A stretch of 64,000 bases of DNA from JBDKVA01 sp039679375. GTDB lineage: Bacteria; Bacillota; Clostridia; Acetivibrionales; DTU013. Both the position numbers and the translations under genes were made by a program. Within the stretch, counting starts at the first letter, position 1, and each line of letters begins with the position of its first letter. This document shows positions 1 to 8,656 of this stretch, piece by piece. The notes beneath the pieces were generated by a model. The model saw only the letters and a program-made list of their open reading frames with translations. It was not told where the DNA came from and did no database searches. The stretch spans positions 1 through 64,000 of the forward strand of contig JBDKVA010000102.1 in the NCBI GenBank assembly GCA_039679375.1, read 5' to 3'.

Positions 1-984
1 ATCAAGCACCTTCCTGCCGTCCTTTTCAATGCAGAGGGCAAAAGGAGCCTTCCCATACCACATCATAGTCTTAAAGTACCTCTCAAAAGCTTCGCTCCTA
101 GTATAATGCCCGCGTGGCTTGTATTGGCTGTAATCCAGATCGTACCCGAAGATAAATGATTTTTTAAACCCTTCTGCTGCCGTAATAAGCGCAAATTCCT
201 GTTCCGCCAGTTGTTTCGCCTCAGCCGGGATATTTTCCGGAAGCCCTTTTCCCAATGCAAGCTGCGCCACACCAAAATAAGCGATGTTCGCGAGCGCCTC
301 CACCTTGACTTCACTATTGTTCAAGTCATTATAGATTATAATAGACTTATTCAGCATATCATCCGTCAATTGCTCCAGCAATCCCATCAGCTTTTCCGAT
401 TCAAGCGTCCTCAATGAGTAGTCATAGAATACATGGTATACCTGAAGGACAGAGTCCGCCGTCACAAAACTGGGCAGCTTCAAGTATAGATTTCTTTCAT
501 AAATATAAAACAGCTGCTCTTCTGTTGAAGGTGTGACAACAAACCCGTTTTTCGACAGCAGTTTCTTTTGATCTGCAGAAAATTTGCCGAACTGCTCCAG
601 ATTCTCGATATTGGACAGGTCGCTTTTGACTTTGTACGGCGAAACCTCTTTTGCATACTCGCTCAGCTTAAATTCCGGCTCGGTATATTTTTCAGCTAAT
701 CTATTGGTGAATACCGGTTTGGCCGGTAATTCTCCGCCGGTGTCCGTATTCTGGCTGCCTGCGGTCTGACTATCCGTATTCCGGCCGTCTGTATTTTGAC
801 TATCTGTGTTGCCGGCTGCCGTATTTTCCTGCTTTCCCTTCGTTGATTCTGAAGAAGCGCTGTTCGTCCTCTCCAAGCTACTCCCATCGTTCCTTTTGTC
901 TGCTCTGCAACCGGATGAAAAAACCAGGAACATCATAATGTATGCTGCGCATACAACTATTGAAATCAATCTTTTACTACTCAT
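1..984 (-). CDS. DUF3160 family lipoprotein, 3' end beyond window
   Basis: The reading frame starts at the ATG at 984, behind a GAGGAGATAG ribosome site, and stays open to base 1, so about 328 N-terminal residues are visible and the C terminus is missing. A lipoprotein signal ending LVFSSGC is followed by a Ser/Thr/Asn/Gln-rich linker with repeated NTD-type triplets (residues about 30-80). The folded part then shows features I associate with DUF3160, such as PRGHYTRSEAFERYFKTMMW. Function of the family is unknown; it is usually surface-anchored. It is the third gene of a minus-strand operon of exported proteins (2444 to 1). Confident on lipoprotein, good on family, no function proposed. Confidence 0.8.
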   Translation of the reverse strand, partial: MSSKRLISIVVCAAYIMMFLVFSSGCRADKRNDGSSLERTNSASSESTKGKQENTAAGNTDSQNTDGRNTDSQTAGSQNTDTGGELPAKPVFTNRLAEKYTEPEFKLSEYAKEVSPYKVKSDLSNIENLEQFGKFSADQKKLLSKNGFVVTPSTEEQLFYIYERNLYLKLPSFVTADSVLQVYHVFYDYSLRTLESEKLMGLLEQLTDDMLNKSIIIYNDLNNSEVKVEALANIAYFGVAQLALGKGLPENIPAEAKQLAEQEFALITAAEGFKKSFIFGYDLDYSQYKPRGHYTRSEAFERYFKTMMWYGKAPFALCIEKDGRKVLD

Positions 985-1048
985 ACCACTATCTCCTCTA
1001 CTGCTCTTTTAAATTATTCCGCCGGTCTGGATTACCTATGCTGCCCAT

Positions 1049-1789
1049 TCAATTATCATCGCGTCCAGTTAATCTCCCGTCCCGATAACAAAAAACCACA
1101 TGTTTCACGTTCCCATCTTCACTGACATCCGCCGATACCATTGAAATGCCGTTTTCCTCTGACCCCTGTTTCTGCAATCCGGTGATCTCCTGAAAGTCCC
1201 GGCTCTCCGCCATACCTTCAAACCCAAAGCCTTTCCATTTATATGAATTGATAACCTTCCGGCCATCCGGCAGAAGTTCTATGGAAATCAATTCCTCCAT
1301 TCCATCTTCATCGATATCGCAGAATATATAGTCGTCAAATGGCCTGGAGAGTCTGGAGCCAAGCCATTTAGGAGAGAGCACGCCTTCATTCCAGCTATAA
1401 ATGAAAGGCCTTTTTGCCATGACAGGATGGAATTCAGCCGTCTTATACACTCCTACAGAAATTTCATTTCCGCCGTCCCCATCTACATCCGCAACCTGGA
1501 CCTTCCATGGTTTCAAAGCCTCAAAGTCATATCTGCCGATTTCCTCATTATTTTTCGTAATGATAAGCTCCTTCCCATATAAGCTGCCTTTTTCCGCTGT
1601 GAGATAAAGCTCCTCTACGGTCCCGTCCTTATCCAGGTCGGATTTACAGCTACTCACTATATTTTTTTGAACAGCAAATAAACCGGCATTCGAAATGTAA
1701 ATTAATATAACACAGATAAATACCGGTAATAAGAAAATATGAAGCTTTTTATTCTTAATAAAGGATTCGAACTTTTTTTGCGTAGTCAT
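1049..1789 (-). CDS. Membrane-anchored protein with FG-GAP/EF-hand-like acidic loops
   Basis: 246 residues. One N-terminal membrane segment (about residues 17-38) leaves the rest outside the cell. The exposed part contains repeated acidic loops (DLDKDGTVEE, DVDGDGGNE, DIDEDGMEE) spaced roughly 65-80 residues apart, the spacing and pattern of FG-GAP/VCBS beta-propeller blades that bind calcium. The start lies 4 bases after the stop of the upstream gene, so the two are probably translationally coupled. It sits between another exported protein and a DUF3160 lipoprotein; the three may act together at the surface. No enzyme motif seen; could also be a sensor-like or adhesive protein. Confidence 0.7.
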   Translation of the reverse strand: MTTQKKFESFIKNKKLHIFLLPVFICVILIYISNAGLFAVQKNIVSSCKSDLDKDGTVEELYLTAEKGSLYGKELIITKNNEEIGRYDFEALKPWKVQVADVDGDGGNEISVGVYKTAEFHPVMAKRPFIYSWNEGVLSPKWLGSRLSRPFDDYIFCDIDEDGMEELISIELLPDGRKVINSYKWKGFGFEGMAESRDFQEITGLQKQGSEENGISMVSADVSEDGNVKHVVFCYRDGRLTGRDDN

Positions 1790-1793
1790 CCCC

Positions 1794-2444
1794 TCATTTT
1801 ACCTTAATTAAAAATTCCTTTGACAGGCTGCACTTGCTCTCTCCGATGTTCTCCGTTAATGAAAATGCCGTAGATACCTTGACGGTATATTCACCTTCCG
1901 GCAAGTACAAATCCTTTTCCGCATAAAACTTCTTCCAGAATTCAGCTTTAGGATCTTCAGCAGTAAAGCCTCCGCTTTTTGAAAAATCAAAACGATAAAG
2001 CTGCCCTTTTTCCAGCTCTGTAGTAGCAAGAATCTCATCAAATGCACCTCCGGTATTGAAGTCCTTACCGTCGGTAATAGTAAAGCTTATATATGGGTCA
2101 GCATGCCAGATCTTTATTTTTTCATTTTCTCCGATGTATTTCAAAGTAGCCCAGATTGTAATTTTATCTGTTGTTTTATACGTTGTCTCATCCGAATATA
2201 GGTTCAGCTCGAAAAGTTTGGCGTATTGTTGATCTGCTTCAGCTGATCCAGCAGCTTCTTCAGCAGCTTCTCCATTTTTGCTGCCAGCTTTATTATTTTC
2301 ATCTTCTATATCTGCCTTACTAATTGTCTTTTCAATCTCCAAACCAGTTTTCCCTTCAAAAGCAGTATTATCCGAATATCCCGCAGATATAGACATTGTT
2401 AGCACCGATATGATGAATATTGTTATTTTAGAGAATTTCAGCAT
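1794..2444 (-). CDS. Secreted beta-sandwich protein of unknown function
   Basis: 216 residues, first gene of the three-gene minus-strand operon. The ATG at 2444 follows GAGGGAATT. A signal peptide (about residues 1-24) precedes an acidic, Ala/Glu-rich linker (about 30-72), then a C-terminal domain of about 140 residues rich in beta strands (FELNLYSDETTYKTTDKITI, GEYTVKVSTAF). That domain resembles BsuPI-like or transglutaminase-associated Ig-type folds, but I see no diagnostic residues. Likely an exported partner of the two downstream surface proteins; function not assigned. Confidence 0.65.
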   Translation of the reverse strand: MLKFSKITIFIISVLTMSISAGYSDNTAFEGKTGLEIEKTISKADIEDENNKAGSKNGEAAEEAAGSAEADQQYAKLFELNLYSDETTYKTTDKITIWATLKYIGENEKIKIWHADPYISFTITDGKDFNTGGAFDEILATTELEKGQLYRFDFSKSGGFTAEDPKAEFWKKFYAEKDLYLPEGEYTVKVSTAFSLTENIGESKCSLSKEFLIKVK

Positions 2445-2750
2445 AATTCCCTCAATCCTTCTGGTAATATTATTTATATCTATTAAATTGTGACTGCAAT
2501 TCTTATAAATAAGTTCCAGAATACTGAGCTCAATGCTGTTTTATATACTATATTATTTGGTACCGCTTATAATAGGAAGCTCCTCCTTTATGCACATGAA
2601 CCGCCGATTATTAGCCTAATATTACTACTTGAAGCTTTTCTAATAGCAATAATAAGCTTGTCAAAATTTATCTTACTCATAAATGCCTTTTGATTTAAAA
2701 TCTCCTTTTCACTTTTATTAACATATTAAATATCTGGGTTTATGCTCCTC
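2445..2750. other. AT-rich intergenic region
   Basis: 306 bases between the operon ending upstream of base 2444 and the next minus-strand gene. The promoter for the 2444 operon should lie near 2460-2510 but no strong consensus is visible. A 30-codon minus-strand frame at 2588-2680 (listed separately) is the only candidate coding sequence. Confidence 0.5.
2588..2680 (-). CDS. Possible 30-residue peptide or gene relic
   Basis: An ATG at 2680 with AAAGG five bases upstream opens a 30-codon frame beginning MSKINFDKLIIAIRK and ending IIGGSCA. The N terminus reads like the start of a longer soluble protein, so this may be a decayed gene rather than a true peptide. A second strong ribosome-site-like sequence (AAAGGAGGAG) follows right after its stop. 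There is no neighbour that suggests a role. Low confidence. Confidence 0.2.
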   Translation of the reverse strand: MSKINFDKLIIAIRKASSSNIRLIIGGSCA

Positions 2751-3725
2751 CTATCTTTCAGTTTCCATTCTTTTTAATATTCTGAAAACTAAGAAGGTTA
2801 ACCATTGAGAAGGTTTTTTCTTTTGACCAAAATCCCAAGCTTTACAAGCTTTATACTCTGACTCCGGTGTTAAAAAACCATTGTCATCCGCTTTAGATTT
2901 GATAATTTCAATCATTTCTTTTAACCTATTGTCACTCCTCAGCCATTCAAACTGTGATAAGACATCAGTAACACTAACAATGTCATACCACATCGTTGGA
3001 GCTTTAAGTTTTCTAAAATCAATTCCCATATAAAACATATAGGGGTGAACTTCCCTGCTATCTTCCCATAATTTAAGCAGAATTTCGGTTCCTACCCGGC
3101 ATTCGTTACAATTTTTAAATTCCTTAACTTGTGAAAGTAGTTTTAACATTAACAAGGTCGCATAAGGGCAAGGGTCGTCTTTTCTTCCAGGGCCTCGGAA
3201 TTTACCCATTTCTGGAGACACAGTACATGGCCAACCATTAGCTCTGATAAAGGATATTAAATACGAAATACCACTTATTAGCGAAGAACTTGGAACACCA
3301 AATTTTATTAATGAATAAAAAATAATTGGTGCATCACATAGCATCCAGCCCCAAGTGTTTTCACCTAATCCTCCAAAATGTTTTGGAATATTCATTGTTA
3401 CTTGAAATATTTTATTAGTATCCTGATGTGCCATAATTAAATTGACAATCTTACTTACCTCTGGTTCTTTTATACCTAAGCCAATGTCTGCTATAAAAGA
3501 GAGTTTGTGTAGTGGCAGTTCTGCATTTTTATGATTATTTACAATTTGTTCTTGCCATTTATATAAATCATTAAGTAATCCTTGAATTTGCGGATGTGAA
3601 ATAATCCTGTTCTTTGCTTCTCTAACGCTCTGGTCTTGTTCAGATTGTCCTAACAAGTCCAATCTTGTTCTGTATTCTATCCAGGGTTCACTATTCAATA
3701 GCCAATTAATGGTATCATTCATCAT
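2751..3725 (-). CDS. Hypothetical protein, alpha/alpha toroid (terpenoid-cyclase-like) fold
   Basis: 324 residues from the ATG at 3725, five bases after GAGGTG; an in-frame GTG two codons upstream lies inside that ribosome site and is less likely. The sequence starts NDTINWLLNSEPWIEYRTRL and shows repeated helical hairpins with conserved W/G/P patches (ENTWGWMLCDAP, WPCTVSPEMGKFRGPGRKDD), typical of prenyltransferase/squalene-cyclase-like toroids in proteins annotated only as hypothetical. Several Cys residues (CPYA, CNEC) could bind metal. Monocistronic, with no functional neighbour. AT-rich relative to the surrounding operons. Confidence 0.65.
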   Translation of the reverse strand: MMNDTINWLLNSEPWIEYRTRLDLLGQSEQDQSVREAKNRIISHPQIQGLLNDLYKWQEQIVNNHKNAELPLHKLSFIADIGLGIKEPEVSKIVNLIMAHQDTNKIFQVTMNIPKHFGGLGENTWGWMLCDAPIIFYSLIKFGVPSSSLISGISYLISFIRANGWPCTVSPEMGKFRGPGRKDDPCPYATLLMLKLLSQVKEFKNCNECRVGTEILLKLWEDSREVHPYMFYMGIDFRKLKAPTMWYDIVSVTDVLSQFEWLRSDNRLKEMIEIIKSKADDNGFLTPESEYKACKAWDFGQKKKPSQWLTFLVFRILKRMETER

Positions 3726-4031
3726 AAGCACCTCATAGTAATTCTAGTATTAATGGCTTTCTTTTACCTTTAAACGTTTTCGCACAGCCTCAGACAAAAT
3801 AATTTTCTTCTAGTTTTGTAGCAAAGTATAATTTCAATATAATAAGTGGTAATTCCTGCAATTAAATGAATTGTTTTTGTAAGCTCACCTACCAAGCGAT
3901 TCATAAATATGCCAGAACAATCCTATTGCATAGATAATTTTAGCACATATTATGGAAACGAACAACTTTATCAGAATTCTATACTAATTTATTAGAAAAG
4001 TATAAAGCCAGTAATGTCAATATATAGCAAA
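3726..4031. other. AT-rich intergenic region, possible gene relic
   Basis: 306 bases without a credible gene. On the minus strand a 19-codon open tail (3753-3809) ends in LSEAVRKRLKVKESH and a stop at 3750; an in-frame stop precedes it, so it may be the eroded 3' end of a lost gene. Nothing else recognised. Confidence 0.3.
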
Positions 4032-4310
4032 CTAATTATTTTGTTTTCTTTTTATAAATAGGTATGCGGTCCCGGCGACTGTTATCATAGCAGCTATAAT
4101 CGTGAACATATGTAACGACGGTTGATGTGCTACATAAATAGCAGTTGGCCCATCTGCCCCTCCGATTATCCCAATTGAACCTGGTTTACCTGATGTTAGC
4201 TGAAACGAATGTGATAAAAGGATCGGTAAAATAAAGTAAAATAACTCACTGACAAGAGTTACTATTGCACTTATTATTGTAATAAATCCAACTACTTTCT
4301 CTTTATTCAT
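4032..4310 (-). CDS. Mini membrane protein with decarboxylase beta-subunit motif GSIGIIGGADGPT
   Basis: 92 residues from the ATG at 4310 (AGGTT ribosome site; an upstream in-frame ATG at 4325 lacks one). Two membrane segments (about residues 6-28 and 66-84) flank the sequence GSIGIIGGADGPTAIYVA. That motif is characteristic of the beta subunit of sodium-pumping oxaloacetate/glutaconyl-CoA decarboxylases (OadB/GcdB), a protein of about 400 residues; here it stands in a protein a quarter of that size with no decarboxylase partner nearby. Such minis are often mislabelled as decarboxylase subunits. An extended -10 promoter lies upstream at 4340. Function unknown; perhaps ion binding. Confidence 0.7.
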   Translation of the reverse strand: MNKEKVVGFITIISAIVTLVSELFYFILPILLSHSFQLTSGKPGSIGIIGGADGPTAIYVAHQPSLHMFTIIAAMITVAGTAYLFIKRKQNN

Positions 4311-4339
4311 TCTTATTAACCTCAATATTATTTTTCTTC

Positions 4340-4348
4340 ATTATACCA
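4340..4348 (-). promoter_or_regulatory. Extended -10 promoter for the mini membrane protein
   Basis: Minus strand reads TGGTATAAT, a perfect extended -10 element (TGn-TATAAT), about 30 bases before the ATG at 4310. No clear -35 hexamer, as expected for extended -10 promoters. Confidence 0.5.
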
Positions 4349-4532
4349 TAATTCGGCTACAGAATCAGATACTGCATACATCTTCCTATCATATGCCAGA
4401 ACTCGATTCTCTGCTTTAAACATGCCGATGATGGCAATGTGCCAAAAATTACATTTTCTTAATACTTCACCCGCAATAAAATCGGCTTGCATGGGTACAA
4501 TACATAAAAAGCTGAAAACAGGAGCTGTCCTT

Positions 4533-5462
4533 ATGAATATAAAACCTCTGCGACATTATGGTGCGGAAAAAATAGGCCAATTGAAGAAAGTGATGCTGCA
4601 TTGCCCGGAACAATCCATACGGCAGGTAAAGGAAACCAACCTCAGGTTCTACCTTTTTGACAAGGTGCCGGACTATGACAGGTATATTGATGAACACAAG
4701 GCTTACCGGAAGCTTTTAACTGATAATGCGGTAGATGTAATTGAATTGTCGGAGCTTATAGTCAACAACAGGGAGCTCATGTCGCGTCTTCCAAACCTGG
4801 CTTATTTGAATGACATTGCAGTCATCACAGGTAAAGGGGCGGTTTTATCAGCCATGTGCCCGGGGGGACGGCAGTATGAAGAACTTGTCGTCAGGGAAGC
4901 TCTGTTGGCTCTTGGTATTCCAATCTTGCATGAGTGTGATCCCGGAGATCAGTTTGAAGGCTTCATTGCCTTATCACCCGAAACCATCTTTGTTGCAGAT
5001 ACTGAACGGCATAATATGGAATCTATTGAGCGGTTTTTCTCTTTCGCGCTGAAACATTTTGAAGATATCGTTTATACTGAAATACCGCAGGCCAGGCGTT
5101 TCATGCACCCGGACATGATATTTAACAGGATGTCGGATCAATTGGGGTTGTTCTATCCTCCTGCTTTTCGTCATTGCTGGCACATCAATAAAGCCGGGAG
5201 GCAGGAAATCGATTTTGCAGAATGGATGAGTAAGAGGGATGTGGAGTTGATTCCCATCTCAGACGAGGAGCAGCAAAAATGGGGAACATCATTTATTACG
5301 CTGAAACCCAACCATATCATTAACTATGATATCTCTCTGAAACCTGCAACCCGGAAGATACTTGAATCAATGGGGGTTCGCTTTACGCAATTTCACCCCG
5401 ACGCCTTGCTGGCAGGCGGCGGCAGCTTAAGGTGCCTGACGCTGAGGCTTTTGCGCGAGTGA
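4533..5462 (+). CDS. Arginine deiminase / amidinotransferase family protein
   Basis: 309 residues. The ATG at 4533 is eight bases after AGGAG; the open frame extends upstream to 4422 without a ribosome site. Family landmarks appear in order: PNLAYLNDIAVI (substrate-binding loop, normally PN..F.RD), DPGDQFEG (usual EGGD), MHPDMIF (the catalytic His-x-Asp region) and a C-terminal GGGSLRCLT with the nucleophilic Cys about ten residues from the end. This is the guanidine-modifying fold of arginine deiminase and dimethylarginine hydrolase. The deviation EGGD to DPGD and RD to ND suggests a substrate other than arginine. No arc operon genes nearby. Confidence 0.75.
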   Translation: MNIKPLRHYGAEKIGQLKKVMLHCPEQSIRQVKETNLRFYLFDKVPDYDRYIDEHKAYRKLLTDNAVDVIELSELIVNNRELMSRLPNLAYLNDIAVITGKGAVLSAMCPGGRQYEELVVREALLALGIPILHECDPGDQFEGFIALSPETIFVADTERHNMESIERFFSFALKHFEDIVYTEIPQARRFMHPDMIFNRMSDQLGLFYPPAFRHCWHINKAGRQEIDFAEWMSKRDVELIPISDEEQQKWGTSFITLKPNHIINYDISLKPATRKILESMGVRFTQFHPDALLAGGGSLRCLTLRLLRE

Positions 5463-5679
5463 CCCGCTTCCGGTTTTCACTGAAAGAAGGTATATCTGCC
5501 ATTCTGGAGAAGTTCACAATTTTAAATTGTAAATATTTTTCGCAATAAAGGGCTATCTAGTGGATAAACTAATAGAGCAAAATTTTTTACTCACTAAGCA
5601 TGGAGGTAAAAACATTGAGCTTTCCTTTGAAAGAACACTCTCATTTTTCCCCGACTCATCTGTTAATAAAAATGCCGTA

Positions 5680-6744
5680 TCAATCAAGTCTTTTCACTGC
5701 GTCCCGGCTCAATTCCCTCCGCCGGTTGCGATCTCTATCCGTTATACGGTACATTGCATCACCTATGACCTTCCATGTCAAATCAGGCTGCTGCGCCCTG
5801 TAATCATTCGATTCAGCCCCGCGGTAACCCCACACAAGAATATTTCTTGCCCCGGCATCATATGCCGCATCGGCAGCGCTTATTATCTCTTCTTCTCTTC
5901 CGGCGGGTACTGCAAATCCTTGAATCCAAATGTTATGGTCCTTATTGTACCTGTTTGATATTTCCAGATTCTTTCTTGCAGCCTTATATACGAATTCATA
6001 TGGGTCGGTGCTCTCATAGCCATACCAATAGGGGTCTGAGCCTATATTCTGAAGCGTATCTATATTTGCAACCGATTCTATTGATTCAAGGTTTACACCA
6101 AATTCATCACCAAGCATAACACATACGCCATTCCCCATACCTTTTCCGGTGCTGTAGGCCGTTGCCTCCCTGAAATAATCGGCAACCGTCCATATCCTGA
6201 ATTCTTCCGCCTCATGCGTCAGCCCGGATGGCATACGCTTTCCATATCTTTCTTCAAAGAGCCTCCTGCATCTCTCACAGCTGCAGGTCCACACCGCCGG
6301 CCTGCCATTGACCATTTCCTCTCCTGCAAGGTGCGGCTCATCCCAGAAAATAAACTTGCCTCCAATATCTCTGACGGCATCGACCCATTCCCGTGTAAAT
6401 CTCCTGTAATCAGGACTGTTAAGGCATACTCTCACCGGATCAATTTTCCCGTTGGAATATACCTGATGGCTGTCCGGGTAGTATGAAAGAAAATGCGATT
6501 TGTCGCCGGGAGGTCCTCCAAGGCCCCAATTATCAATCCATACTTCCAGCCCCTCCTGCTCGGTCATGCATATGATTTCCTTCATTATTGACTTATGCCT
6601 GTCCCAATCATTATGAGAGAACATATGCACTACAAGGTTAAAATTATGTTCAACTATATCTCTCATATCACTTTCTATGTGCCTGAGTAATCTGTTCCCA
6701 TGGTACGCAACCCCTTTTTTTAAAGGCTTTAATACAGTTGTCAT
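5680..6744 (-). CDS. Putative glycoside-hydrolase-like TIM-barrel protein of the sugar ABC locus
   Basis: 354 residues; ATG at 6744 after GGGGAGAG. It reads as a (beta/alpha)8 barrel: strand-end motifs NFNLVVHMFSHND, VWIDNWGLGG, KFIFWDEPHLAG, VCVMLGDEFG, IWIQGFAVPAG and ILVWGYRGAE, with acidic residues in WDEP and GDEFG that could serve as acid/base and nucleophile. A CxCxxC element (TCSCERCRRLFEERYG) may bind metal. No signal peptide, so cytoplasmic. It is the last gene of the oligosaccharide transport operon, suggesting it processes the imported sugar. Glycosidase class cannot be named from sequence alone. Confidence 0.6.
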   Translation of the reverse strand: MTTVLKPLKKGVAYHGNRLLRHIESDMRDIVEHNFNLVVHMFSHNDWDRHKSIMKEIICMTEQEGLEVWIDNWGLGGPPGDKSHFLSYYPDSHQVYSNGKIDPVRVCLNSPDYRRFTREWVDAVRDIGGKFIFWDEPHLAGEEMVNGRPAVWTCSCERCRRLFEERYGKRMPSGLTHEAEEFRIWTVADYFREATAYSTGKGMGNGVCVMLGDEFGVNLESIESVANIDTLQNIGSDPYWYGYESTDPYEFVYKAARKNLEISNRYNKDHNIWIQGFAVPAGREEEIISAADAAYDAGARNILVWGYRGAESNDYRAQQPDLTWKVIGDAMYRITDRDRNRRRELSRDAVKRLD

Positions 6745-6916
6745 AGTACTCTCCCCATTATTGATTTTACTGCAAAAAGTTGATCAGATATATACAGCAG
6801 GTTCATATATATTAATTGAATGAAATTTTCTAAACGACTGCCTTCGCAAACATCATAGAATCACTGCTGTTTGAGCAGCCATTCGTAAAGAAAATTAGTT
6901 CATTCAATATGGATAT

Positions 6917-6962
6917 GCAGAAACCCCGCCGGTAAACAATCCAGTTTGCCGGCAAGGTCTGC
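6917..6962 (-). terminator. Hairpin between the solute-binding-protein gene and the TIM-barrel gene
   Basis: Inverted repeat with core GCCGGTAAAC / GTTTGCCGGC and outer GCAGA / TCTGC arms. The T run (TTTTTA) follows on the plus strand, not the minus strand in which the operon is read, so in the operon it more likely protects the 3' end of the abundant binding-protein mRNA or damps readthrough than ends transcription outright. Confidence 0.5.
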
Positions 6963-6986
6963 TTTTTATAACTTGCTTATGAACTG

Positions 6987-8570
6987 TCAGCCATTCATAA
7001 ACTTCTGGTATGCCTTCCCATAAATCTCCAATACTCTGTCAATATTCATCTTCCTGATTTCAGCTACATAGGAATCGAATTTCTCAATCGGCTCCTTGCC
7101 CATTATGAATTTGACAACCATTTCCTGTTTATAGGTCGTTACATCAGCCATAATCTTTGTGACTTCTTCCATTTCTTCCTTCGACAGTTCAAGAGGAGGT
7201 AAGGTTTCTCCCATTTTGGAATTGTACATTGTCCTTATTTCATTCGGATACGGGTCGTCCGACATTTGATCAAGGAACGCAGGATCATATAGATGAGGCC
7301 ATGGCATATACAAGCCCTCGTTGAACATTGCATCCACTCTGTCCTTGTACTGAGGGTTGTTTAAAATGAGGTCGGTGAATACGTGCTTTCCGTCCGCCAT
7401 CTTGTAATCCGTACCCTCAATTCCCCAGCTCAGGAGCTGCTTGCCCTCATCGCTGAACATATAATCGAACAGCTTGATTGTCTCTTCGGGATATTTGTTT
7501 TTTACTGTAATTGCTGCATTAAACCCGGCTTGAAGCTTATCATTGGCATTGTACATCTTGTCTCCGCCAGGGCCCTTTAACGGTGGCACCGCCGCCCATT
7601 CAAATCCAGGTATGGTTTTTGTCAAAGTATTATTTAGGTCCGCGGTATAACTGATCCAATAATTCACAGAACCTATCTGGTTGTTTGCAAGCTTGGCGTC
7701 AAACGACTTGTCATCCATTGTAACAAATTCTTTGTCAATAAGGCCTTCCGTATAAAGTTTGTTCATAAGCGTAAGGGCATCCTTGTACCTTGGGTCGATC
7801 GGCCCATATATGACCTTATTGTTTTCTACAGTGAATTTCGGAACATACCAGTCATCCGTTATGCCGAACGGATTAACAAATGTCATCATTGTATAAAGGG
7901 TGTTTTCTCCTCGTGTCGAATAAGGAATTTCATCATCTTTTTTATTGCCATTCGGGTCTTTTGTCTTGAATTCCCTAAGTACATTGATAAACTCATCAAT
8001 TGTTTCAGGAACTTTTAACCCCAGTTTATCCAGCCAATCGTTGCGTACGAAATTCGCGGTAGCCGAAATATAGCAAGTCCACTTGGGAATCGTATAAATC
8101 TTTCCGTCTGATGCCTTCTGATATTTTCTAAAGGATGGGTCGCTGTCATAAAACTTCTTTATATTCGGAGCAATGGTATCAAGGTATCCGTCAAGTGCGA
8201 CAAAAGAGCCGGTAGGTCCGAATTTGTTGATATCTTCCCTGTAGCCTATCATTACATCAGGCATGTCGCCGGAAGAAGCTGCCAGTGTAAATTTGTCCTT
8301 AAGGTTTGCATTTGGCACTGTCTGAAATTCGATTTTTGTGTTAGTCCTTTTCCCAAGCTCGAGCACTACGGGAAAATCATTTCTGTAAGGTACCCTGCCG
8401 GCATTTTCGACAATAAAAAATCTGAGCGATACAGGTTCCTTTTTAATTGTTCCCTGGTTTGTCTGATTTGCCTGGCTTGTTCCCGCATTATTTCCTTCAT
8501 TTTTTCCGCACCCCGCAAATAAGGAGAACGTAAGAACCAGCAACAACAATGCCGCAACAATTTTCCTCAT
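6987..8570 (-). CDS. Extracellular solute-binding lipoprotein of a sugar ABC transporter (family 1, LipO type)
   Basis: 527 residues; ATG at 8570 after GGGAGG. Signal peptide with lipobox LFAGCGK, then an Asn/Gln/Thr-rich linker. The mature part matches the large oligosaccharide-binding proteins found with LplB/LplC permeases: an N-terminal lobe with SSGDMPDVMIG, a substrate-lid region rich in Trp/Tyr, and the EETIKLFDYMFSDEGKQLLSWGIEGTDY segment typical of this class. It delivers a glycan, probably a plant-derived oligosaccharide, to the two permeases encoded upstream. No ATPase gene is in the locus, so a shared MsmK-like ATPase elsewhere is expected. Confidence 0.9.
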   Translation of the reverse strand: MRKIVAALLLLVLTFSLFAGCGKNEGNNAGTSQANQTNQGTIKKEPVSLRFFIVENAGRVPYRNDFPVVLELGKRTNTKIEFQTVPNANLKDKFTLAASSGDMPDVMIGYREDINKFGPTGSFVALDGYLDTIAPNIKKFYDSDPSFRKYQKASDGKIYTIPKWTCYISATANFVRNDWLDKLGLKVPETIDEFINVLREFKTKDPNGNKKDDEIPYSTRGENTLYTMMTFVNPFGITDDWYVPKFTVENNKVIYGPIDPRYKDALTLMNKLYTEGLIDKEFVTMDDKSFDAKLANNQIGSVNYWISYTADLNNTLTKTIPGFEWAAVPPLKGPGGDKMYNANDKLQAGFNAAITVKNKYPEETIKLFDYMFSDEGKQLLSWGIEGTDYKMADGKHVFTDLILNNPQYKDRVDAMFNEGLYMPWPHLYDPAFLDQMSDDPYPNEIRTMYNSKMGETLPPLELSKEEMEEVTKIMADVTTYKQEMVVKFIMGKEPIEKFDSYVAEIRKMNIDRVLEIYGKAYQKFMNG

Positions 8571-8656
8571 AACAATTCCTCCCTGAATTATATTTTTTTA
8601 TTTTTAATATCCGCAGGATTCATAAACCTGATAAAGCGGATATAAAAATCATTGAC

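Noticed and set aside
5560..6119. Plus-strand ORFs of 114-132 codons near the TIM-barrel gene
   Set aside because: Antisense to a well-supported gene and without ribosome sites or recognisable domains.
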